Source of the DNA: Thiotrichaceae bacterium
Lineage (GTDB): Bacteria; Pseudomonadota; Gammaproteobacteria; Thiotrichales; Thiotrichaceae
Direction: 5' to 3'
Length of the DNA: 11,201 nt
Assembly: GCA_027008885.1 (NCBI GenBank)
Contig: JALVDQ010000214.1
Span: 1 to 11,201, forward strand
Made by a program: the position numbers and the translations under genes. The notes beneath the pieces were generated by a model. The model was given only the letters and a program-made list of their open reading frames with translations, made no database searches and had not been told where the DNA came from. Position 1 is the first letter of the stretch; every line of letters starts with the position of its first letter. Below are positions 1 to 6,171 of this stretch, one piece after another.

Positions 1-60
1 ATAGAGTAACGCTTAGTTTATTGTTTGGGAGATTTATTTGATAAGTGGTTGTTAGTACTT

Positions 61-108
61 GACGCTGGAGCGTCTGGGTATGCGTTCCCATCGTGGACGA
101 TGGGAACG
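61..108. repeat. REP-like double palindrome
   Basis: Two perfect palindromes lie nine bases apart. The first, 61-74, has 6-bp arms (GACGCT/AGCGTC) around GG. The second, 83-108, has 12-bp arms (CGTTCCCATCGT and its complement) also around GG. Two GC-rich stems with a conserved GG loop, set in an AT-rich intergenic region, match the build of repetitive extragenic palindromes spread by RAYT (TnpA-REP) transposases in gammaproteobacteria. The family assignment is inferred from form; only one copy is visible here. There is no T-tract after the stem, so it is not a classical terminator. Confidence 0.7.
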
Positions 109-214
109 AGACAATTTTCCGGGTAATTTCATAAATACCAACTACACTTTAGATATGTAGGGCTAAAACCAATTTCAACCTGAATCTGCATTAAAGTCAC
201 GGACTGCTTCCCAG

Positions 215-230
215 ATTCAAATATTCAAAT
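215..230. repeat. ATTCAAAT direct duplication before the ferredoxin gene
   Basis: ATTCAAAT occurs twice in perfect tandem and ends four bases before the ATG at 235. It occupies the position where a Shine-Dalgarno sequence would be expected, and none is present. The leader is therefore AT-rich and probably weakly structured, which may help ribosome entry without a Shine-Dalgarno. It could also be chance in AT-rich DNA. Confidence 0.4.
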
Positions 231-234
231 AAAA

Positions 235-1377
235 ATGAACAATAAAACCGCAAAAACTGCTTCTGTTGAATACACTCTTCCAGATATTAATGGGGATCGC
301 TGTGTTCATGCGCTTATTGAAACTGCTTCCTGTCAGGCGTGTGTGGATATTTGCCCCAGAAATGCGTGGATACTGGATGATGAATCACTCGCTCTTGATA
401 CCAGCCTTTGCGATGCTTGTGGTTTGTGTGTACCAGTGTGTAGCGAAGGAGCGATTACCCAAACGAAAAAGTGTACCATCAGGGAGGAAAAGCACAAAAA
501 AGTCTTGTTGGTTGCTTGTGAATATAGTCATACAGATACTTCGTTTGAGTCAGGTGAAAATCAGTGGAAATGTCTTCATGCGATCAGTGCCAGCGAATTA
601 CTCATGCTGTACCGCGATGGCATTCATCAAATTTTCGCATCCAGAGCGGACTGTGAAAATTGTCCGCGTGGTAATTGTGAACATCTCTATGAACGTCTGG
701 GCAAAATTAATATGATGCTTCGCCATAGCCATTTACCGCCGTTACATTATAACGAATTAGGCATAGATCAATGGTACCGGCTGTGGCAAACACCCAAAAA
801 AGCAGCACCTGGTCCTGAAATGAGCCGCCGCATGTTTTTTCGCTCTGCAATCAGGCGAGGTGTTGATATGGTGTTGCAGCAGACAAGCATAGATGAATCG
901 CAACATGATTTTCGACCTTTGGCAAAGATTATTTCAGATTTGACTGATTCTGGATCAGATACAGGCTCAGGCGAAGCACATCCTCGGGCGCATAGTGAAG
1001 AGCTGCTGTTTCCCGCTGTACCGATAATTAATCCGGCAAACTGTACGGGCTGTGATACCTGTGTTCGTGCCTGCCCACATGCTGCATTGCGCTTCAAGCT
1101 GGAAGAAAATCTGGCGTATTATGAAATAGATGCCTCTAACTGTACTAGCTGTCACATCTGTACCGACCTTTGCGAGGAAAACGCCATCAATATTTTGCAA
1201 TGGACAAGCCAGACAGAAACCAGCCGTACGCTGTGCCTGAATATACAAAAATGTGATTCGTGCGGTACGGTTTTTCATTACCCCAGACTTAATCCTGAAG
1301 ACAGCCCACCGCGACATTTATGCAATATCTGTGAAAAAGTCAATCATCAGAAAAATTTATTCCAGGTTTTGACTTAG
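235..1377 (+). CDS. Multi-cluster 4Fe-4S ferredoxin-like protein with C-terminal zinc-ribbon-like knuckle
   Basis: Predicted cytoplasmic electron-transfer protein of 380 residues; partner unknown. The N-terminal ferredoxin domain has Cys59-x2-62-x2-65-x3-69 and an atypical companion motif, Cys23-x9-33-x2-36-x3-40-Pro. A middle part (about 88-150) with isolated cysteines and Cys140-x2-143-x4-148 resembles the MvhD/HdrA-associated hydrogenase iron-sulfur domain, a tentative reading. A second, canonical pair follows: 270-273-276-280 (then Pro) and 303-306-309-313. The protein ends with CxxC at 340/343 and 363/366, which could bind zinc or iron. An internal SRRMFF at 197-202 resembles a twin-arginine motif but is not N-terminal, and no hydrophobic stretch follows. 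ATG at 235 has no clear Shine-Dalgarno, but no good alternative start precedes Cys23. Flanking genes give no clue to the redox pathway. Confidence 0.85.
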   Translation: MNNKTAKTASVEYTLPDINGDRCVHALIETASCQACVDICPRNAWILDDESLALDTSLCDACGLCVPVCSEGAITQTKKCTIREEKHKKVLLVACEYSHTDTSFESGENQWKCLHAISASELLMLYRDGIHQIFASRADCENCPRGNCEHLYERLGKINMMLRHSHLPPLHYNELGIDQWYRLWQTPKKAAPGPEMSRRMFFRSAIRRGVDMVLQQTSIDESQHDFRPLAKIISDLTDSGSDTGSGEAHPRAHSEELLFPAVPIINPANCTGCDTCVRACPHAALRFKLEENLAYYEIDASNCTSCHICTDLCEENAINILQWTSQTETSRTLCLNIQKCDSCGTVFHYPRLNPEDSPPRHLCNICEKVNHQKNLFQVLT

Positions 1378-1427
1378 AACCTGTCTGCAAATAGTGAGCC
1401 TACTGCGGAAAAGCTGAATCAGGTTCT
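1376..1427. repeat. 52-bp inverted-repeat element between convergent genes
   Basis: AGAACCTG at 1376-1383 is the exact complement of CAGGTTCT at 1420-1427, with 36 bases between. The left arm overlaps the stop codon of the ferredoxin gene. The loop is long and no T-run follows on either strand, so a strong intrinsic terminator is unlikely. It could be a decayed miniature transposable element or a weak bidirectional termination signal. Confidence 0.35.
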
Positions 1428-1439
1428 TAAGATGATTCC

Positions 1440-2144
1440 TTATATTATTTTATCCCGAACAGGCAGGGGAATGATTTTTGCTGTTTGTCCAGTTTGTCCC
1501 TTTCTGGTTTTGCTGCTCTTTTCTTTTCGGGGTTCTGTATTTCCAAAAAGTTTGGTATTAATTTTGTCCTGAATGATTTTGTATTGATTATCCGTTATTA
1601 CTCCAAAATTATAGAGATAATCCAGATGGGATAAAAATTCTGAATAATTATCGTCTTTATTTTTTCTGTTTAATTCCCGTTGTGGTTTGTTGATACGCTT
1701 GTTTAATGATTCTACAAACTTTTGGGCTGTATCTGTACCATCTGAGGGGGATTCCTGTATGGTGAATAACTGGGTTGTGGTATTTGCATAAAAATAGGTA
1801 TAGCTGGTTGTTTGCAGCTTTAGTGAAGCGATTAAAAAGAGCGCGCTAATGCCAACAAAGACAAGCCCTACTATCTGTTGCTCGGGAATTTTCTGGCTTA
1901 TTGCTATAAAAATAAATAACATGCCTATCATAAAGCTTATAATTGAAGCCCAGATAAGTTGTTCATTCTTTTTTTTGCTTACCCTTGGTTTTGAATCAAT
2001 CAGCTCAAGTGGAATGATTTCCTTGTCACTTCTGCCGGGTGAGAGCTTGCTAATATGCAGATTTCCGGAGTCAATCTTGTACTCTTCTGTTGTGAAAAGT
2101 GAACAGTTACGAAAGTTTAAAATATCTATGGGTTTGGGATGCAT
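1440..2144 (-). CDS. Two-helix membrane protein with SHOCT-like C-terminus, function unknown
   Basis: I do not recognise a named gene. A GTG at 2153 would give 237 residues, but ATG three codons in (2144) is preferred: AAGAAG lies eight bases upstream of it, and that sequence would abut the GTG. Numbering from the GTG, the N-terminal 60 residues are soluble with strand-like segments. Transmembrane helices follow at about 66-85 and 94-111 with a very short loop, then a strand/helix segment (114-155). Residues 170-202 have the pattern of a SHOCT domain (short helices, with LDYLYNFGVITDNQY matching the family's leader-and-turn). The tail is Lys/Arg-rich and ends in PLPVRDKII. A beta-rich half, two helices, then a beta-helix half resembles membrane proteins with a PH-like fold split by a hairpin (DUF6232-like); that is inference from shape. 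It converges on the ferredoxin gene and appears monocistronic. Confidence 0.75.
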   Translation of the reverse strand: MHPKPIDILNFRNCSLFTTEEYKIDSGNLHISKLSPGRSDKEIIPLELIDSKPRVSKKKNEQLIWASIISFMIGMLFIFIAISQKIPEQQIVGLVFVGISALFLIASLKLQTTSYTYFYANTTTQLFTIQESPSDGTDTAQKFVESLNKRINKPQRELNRKNKDDNYSEFLSHLDYLYNFGVITDNQYKIIQDKINTKLFGNTEPRKEKSSKTRKGQTGQTAKIIPLPVRDKII

Positions 2145-2532
2145 TGGGTACACTTCTTGATCTTATATAGCTTATTAACTTGTAACTACTCAGCTTATCC
2201 TCTATTTTGCCCAATAGCTGTGTTAAAAGTGCTCATTTATACTTATAAACTGCGCCGCTTTCGCCTTGCTCTTGAACAATACAAAGGGCAATCCGAGCAG
2301 TTACGGATTACGCCGAGTCGTTACATTAACTTAAATATAGAATCGGTTAATAAAAGGGTCAAAAATAAATTCTGGAGATATCATAAAATTCTAGCCGGAG
2401 GCTGCATAGTCTGATCTATTCGACCAGTAGGCTTGCCTTGATTAAAACCATAAAATAGGGCTTTTTCAGGATAAACGGTAGCTACTGTTTCATGCTAGAA
2501 TCGCTTGTTTTATATAAATTGGGCTAGGTACA
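2145..2532. other. AT-rich intergenic region between divergent genes
   Basis: About 390 bases separate the membrane-protein gene (-) from recB (+). I see no RNA gene and no supported coding region. An open frame on the plus strand at about 2139-2414 has no ribosome binding site, starts inside the neighbouring gene and shows no recognisable protein pattern. A small inverted repeat, ATCCG...CGGAT, lies around 2290-2307. The region must hold the promoters of both flanking genes. A TGC-TAGAAT extended -10-like sequence near recB is listed separately. Confidence 0.5.
2493..2501 (+). promoter_or_regulatory. Possible extended -10 element for recB
   Basis: TGC followed by TAGAAT fits the extended -10 consensus (TGn-TATAAT) with one mismatch in the hexamer. 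Transcription would begin near 2508 and leave a leader of about 25 bases before the TTG start at 2533. No convincing -35 hexamer stands at the right distance, which extended -10 promoters can tolerate. The call rests on one short match in AT-rich DNA. Confidence 0.3.
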
Positions 2533-5500
2533 TTGAAGAATCTTGATCCATTTGCTATTTCACTTGATTCGCTAAACCTGATCGAAGCCAGTGCTGGTAC
2601 GGGTAAATCATGGACGGTCACTCTCTTGTACCTGCGCCTGATTCTTGAGAAAAACTTTAGCGTCGAGCAGATTCTGGTTGTCACCTTTACCGATGCAGCA
2701 ACCAAAGAGTTACGGGATGATATTCGCAAACGTTTGCTGGAGGCGTTAAGTGCTTTTGAAGATGAGCACTATGCGAAAGAAGATGAGTATTTGCTTTTAA
2801 AAAGCAAAATGCCTGAATTAAATCAGGATATAAACGAATCTATAAGACGCTTGAAACGTGCCAGACTTAGCCTGGATGAAGCAACAATTTTTACTATTCA
2901 TGGCTTTTGTCAACGGGCTTTGTCAGAAAATGCCTTTCAGAGTGCTTTGCCCTTTGAAAGTGAGCTTTTAGAAAATGACCATGAGCTTATGCAAAAACTG
3001 GTCGATGACTTTTGGCGACGAAATTTTTATCAGGCTCCTGCTGCTTTATTATTTAAACTGGCGCAAAAAAGAATTACTCCCGATTCACTTCTGGCAGATA
3101 TTTATACTGCGGTAGGAAAACCATACCTCCAAATTATGAAACCTCAATCAGGGGAACCTGATGCAAAACAATGGGCAGTGCTTGAAGAGAAATTTGAAGC
3201 TGCCACAAGTGCCTGGAAAACATATCGGAGTGAAATTATTTCCCTGCTTGATAATCCTGAATTATCAAAAGCTTATTACAAGGGTTTGGTTAATAATCGA
3301 GATGCAGCATTTAATATGATGGATGAGCTGTGCCAGTTTAATCAGCCGCCTTCACAGCTTGATACAAAATGCCTTGTGTGGTTGGGAAACAAGGAAAAAA
3401 CGACTGCAAAATTTGCCTCGCTTGAACATCCCTTTTTTCAGATCTGGCAGGATTTTCTGGATCTGTGGGAAGCCCTGAATCAGGCTGCTGATGATTATCT
3501 GAATCATCTGCGCATTCGTCTGCTAAACTATTTGCAGACCGAGTTACCCAAAGAAAAACAAAAGCTTGGGGTTCTTTCTTTCGATGATTTATTGCTCCAA
3601 CTAGAGAAAGCACTGCGGAATAATCCTCAGTTAGCAGGGGATCTGCGTAAGAAATACAAGGCAGCATTAATTGATGAGTTTCAGGATACCGACCCTATTC
3701 AGTATGAGATTTTTAATACGATTTTTACAAACCAGGAAAAACATCCTGTCTTTTTAGTGGGTGACCCCAAACAGGCAATTTACAGTTTCAGGGGAGGGGA
3801 CATACATACTTATCTCAAGGCAAAAGCGGATACCTCTGAAAACAGGCGTTATACAATCAAGACCAACTGGCGTTCACACCCAAACCTGGTCGCTGCCCTG
3901 AATACACTTTATTCCCCCATTGATAATCCATTTCAGGATAAAGGCATTGATTATATTGAGGTCGATGCCGGAAACATCGTTAATGATGAGCTGATTACGC
4001 CGGATAACCGCCCTGCATTAAGATTCTGGCAGCAAAGTGCAATCACGACAGAGGGTGAGAAAAAAAATCTGGCAATGATTCGTGATGAAATAGCCAGTTC
4101 TCTTGCCAATGATATTGCAGCACTGCTTAATTCAGCGAACGAGGGGCTGGCAAGAATAGGGGATAGACCCATTTCCGGCGGTGATATTGCGGTTCTGGTT
4201 CGATCTCACACTCAGGGAAATTTGATAAAGCAGGCACTCAATGCCAGGGGAATTGCCAGTGTTCAAAGCAGCAGGGAAAACATCTTTCAGACCCATGAAG
4301 CAGTAGAAATTCATCGCTTGCTAAGCGCAATTGCAGAACCACACAGGGAAGATAATGTACGACGCGCCTTGGTCACCGAATTAATGGGCTATCGTGCAAG
4401 TCACTTGCTGGAATTTGAGAATGACAGCAATGCCTGGGAGGAGAAACTGCTCGCCATACAGAACTGGCATAATTTGTGGAAAAAAAAGGGATTTTTGCAG
4501 ATGATGCGCGACCTCATGCGCAGCGAGCATCTTTATCAACATCTGTTAGCTTTTAGTGATGCTGAACGACGCCTGACAAATATACTGCAACTCTCTGAAT
4601 TAATTCATAAAGAAATCAGAAAGCAGTCATTTAGCATGGAAGAAACCTTGCGCTGGTTACAGCAGCAACAGCAGAACCCAAACAGCAGTGAAACCGAATT
4701 ACGGCTTGAAAGTGATGAAGATCTTGTCAAAATTGTGACTATTCACAAGTCAAAGGGTCTGGAATATCCCATTGTTTATTGTCCTTTTGTTGGAATAGGG
4801 GGAGCATCACATGGAAAAAGCAACTGTTTTATCTTCCATGAGAATGAACAAGCCTGTTTTGAAATCGGCTCGCCAGACATCAGCCGGCATAAAGAGCTGA
4901 AGGCAGAAGAAGAAAGGGCAGAAGACTGTCGTTTGCTGTATGTGGCACTGACCCGTGCCAAATATCAGTGTACAGTGGTTTGTATGCCTGAGCCAATCTA
5001 CCGTTCGCCTGATAAAACAGCATTGGGCTGGCTTTTAAGCAATGCAAAAAGCCCTCAGGCAGACAAGGAGAAATTTTATCAGGCGTACACAGAACAACTC
5101 GCTAAACTTGCCAGACATGATGCTATTGAGGTAGCTGATTTACCTGAGAACAAAGAAATCATCCCTTATACACGATCTGAAGAAAAACAGGAACTTATAG
5201 CAAAAAGCTTTGATGCAACGATAAAGCAGCAGGCAAAAATCACCAGCTTTAGTGGTTTAACGGCTGGAGCACATTCTGAAGCTCCCGATTATGATACAAC
5301 TGCTATTTCCATGGCGGCTGTCAGCGAAAATGCAATTAACCAAGCCAATGACGCCAATGACACTGTTGCAGAATTTCCAAAAGGTGCGGCGGCAGGTTCG
5401 GTTCTGCATGAAATCTATGAGAATATAGACTTTACCCAGCCACTGAATGCGCAGGATAAAATCATCTCTGAAACACTTAATAAATGGGGTTTTGAGCAGG

Positions 5501-6171
5501 AATATAAAAATGCCGCAATTGACTTGCTGGAAAATTCACTGCAAACACCATTGTTTAATGAGCTGAAGCTGGGAAAACTCAGCGATCAGCAACGTCTGAA
5601 TGAAATGGAGTTTTATCTGCCGCTGAAGCCGTTGCAAACTGATAAATTAAAGCAAATCCTTTTTCAGCATCTTCCACAAGAGTGGCAAGTGGTGAGGGAT
5701 GCTGTCGATACGCTGTATTTTGATCGAATTGAGGGCTACCTGAAGGGCTATATTGATCTGATCTTTGAATATCAGGGAAAATTTTATGTGGTAGATTATA
5801 AATCCAATACGCTCAACGATTACAGTCAGGAGAGCCTGCTTGAGACAATGGCGGAATCACATTACTATCTGCAATATCTTTTATACAGCGTCGCCCTGCA
5901 TCGCTATCTAAAAAAACGGAGGGCTGATTATGCCTGGGAAACACACTTTGGCGGGGCTTATTATTTGTTTATTCGTGGCATGTCGCCTATGACTTCAACA
6001 TCAGCATCAATATCAAAAAGCACAAATGAAAAATATATAAAAAAGGGGGGGGATGGGTATCTCGATACTAATCCGGATTATTCTGGTGAAAACCCTGGCG
6101 TATTTTACCATAAACCTGATTTTGCCCTGATCGAGGCAATGGACAGCCTGTTTGGGGAGTCACTGCTTTAA
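2533..6171 (+). CDS. recB: RecB subunit of RecBCD (exonuclease V), helicase-nuclease
   Basis: Cytoplasmic 3'-5' helicase and nuclease subunit of RecBCD, which processes DNA ends for recombination. At 1212 residues it is slightly longer than E. coli RecB. Superfamily 1 motifs are intact: Walker A ASAGTGKS (19-26, Lys25), Walker B LIDEFQDTDP (379-388), GDPKQAIYSFRGGD (from 410), TIHKSKGLEYP (736-746) and LLYVALTRAK (801-810). The C-terminal nuclease has His959, Asp1075, Asp1088 and Lys1090 in VVDYKSN, then Gln1114-Tyr1115-x2-Tyr1118. The start is TTG at 2533: AGGT lies just upstream, a TAA in frame at 2515 excludes more than a few extra codons, and the N-terminus then aligns with RecB proteins. 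After the conserved YLFIRGM block there is an extra stretch of about 40 residues, first Ser/Thr-rich, then KYIKKGGDGY (1167-1176), before GVFYHKPDF. recC is not the upstream neighbour. Confidence 0.97.
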   Translation: MKNLDPFAISLDSLNLIEASAGTGKSWTVTLLYLRLILEKNFSVEQILVVTFTDAATKELRDDIRKRLLEALSAFEDEHYAKEDEYLLLKSKMPELNQDINESIRRLKRARLSLDEATIFTIHGFCQRALSENAFQSALPFESELLENDHELMQKLVDDFWRRNFYQAPAALLFKLAQKRITPDSLLADIYTAVGKPYLQIMKPQSGEPDAKQWAVLEEKFEAATSAWKTYRSEIISLLDNPELSKAYYKGLVNNRDAAFNMMDELCQFNQPPSQLDTKCLVWLGNKEKTTAKFASLEHPFFQIWQDFLDLWEALNQAADDYLNHLRIRLLNYLQTELPKEKQKLGVLSFDDLLLQLEKALRNNPQLAGDLRKKYKAALIDEFQDTDPIQYEIFNTIFTNQEKHPVFLVGDPKQAIYSFRGGDIHTYLKAKADTSENRRYTIKTNWRSHPNLVAALNTLYSPIDNPFQDKGIDYIEVDAGNIVNDELITPDNRPALRFWQQSAITTEGEKKNLAMIRDEIASSLANDIAALLNSANEGLARIGDRPISGGDIAVLVRSHTQGNLIKQALNARGIASVQSSRENIFQTHEAVEIHRLLSAIAEPHREDNVRRALVTELMGYRASHLLEFENDSNAWEEKLLAIQNWHNLWKKKGFLQMMRDLMRSEHLYQHLLAFSDAERRLTNILQLSELIHKEIRKQSFSMEETLRWLQQQQQNPNSSETELRLESDEDLVKIVTIHKSKGLEYPIVYCPFVGIGGASHGKSNCFIFHENEQACFEIGSPDISRHKELKAEEERAEDCRLLYVALTRAKYQCTVVCMPEPIYRSPDKTALGWLLSNAKSPQADKEKFYQAYTEQLAKLARHDAIEVADLPENKEIIPYTRSEEKQELIAKSFDATIKQQAKITSFSGLTAGAHSEAPDYDTTAISMAAVSENAINQANDANDTVAEFPKGAAAGSVLHEIYENIDFTQPLNAQDKIISETLNKWGFEQEYKNAAIDLLENSLQTPLFNELKLGKLSDQQRLNEMEFYLPLKPLQTDKLKQILFQHLPQEWQVVRDAVDTLYFDRIEGYLKGYIDLIFEYQGKFYVVDYKSNTLNDYSQESLLETMAESHYYLQYLLYSVALHRYLKKRRADYAWETHFGGAYYLFIRGMSPMTSTSASISKSTNEKYIKKGGDGYLDTNPDYSGENPGVFYHKPDFALIEAMDSLFGESLL
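6029..6060 (+). repeat. Coding repeat copy 1 (A6-G8 tract) in recB
   Basis: In-frame segment encoding KYIKKGGDGY, with six A then eight G then ATGGGT. It matches the segment in recD at 6835-6866 at 26 of 30 positions when compared from 6031 and 6837, and AAAAATAT is also shared at the left edge. It sits in a C-terminal loop that is much shorter in E. coli RecB as I recall it. The codons ATA-AAA-AAG contain A_AAA_AAG, the best known bacterial -1 slippery heptamer, in the correct frame. Confidence 0.7.
6154..6159 (+). promoter_or_regulatory. Ribosome binding site of recD inside recB
   Basis: GGGGAG lies within the last codons of recB, eleven bases before the recD ATG. With the TAATG overlap of recB stop and recD start, this supports translational coupling and fixes the recD start at 6171. 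Confidence 0.55.

Noticed and set aside
820..845. SRRMFF as a Tat export signal of a separate protein starting at Met196
   Set aside because: The frame is continuous with the upstream ferredoxin domain, no ribosome binding site is evident, and no hydrophobic segment follows the arginines.
266..1317. Overlapping open frames on both strands within the ferredoxin gene
   Set aside because: They are shadows of a gene whose cysteine motifs are all intact in one frame.
2139..2414. Plus-strand open frame of 91 codons in the intergenic region
   Set aside because: It begins inside the 5' end of the opposite gene, has no Shine-Dalgarno sequence, and its product shows no domain-like pattern.
6043..6058. 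G-run plus ATGGG as a Chi site or G-quadruplex
   Set aside because: Chi differs between lineages and cannot be identified from two copies; only two G-tracts are present, too few for a standard intramolecular quadruplex.
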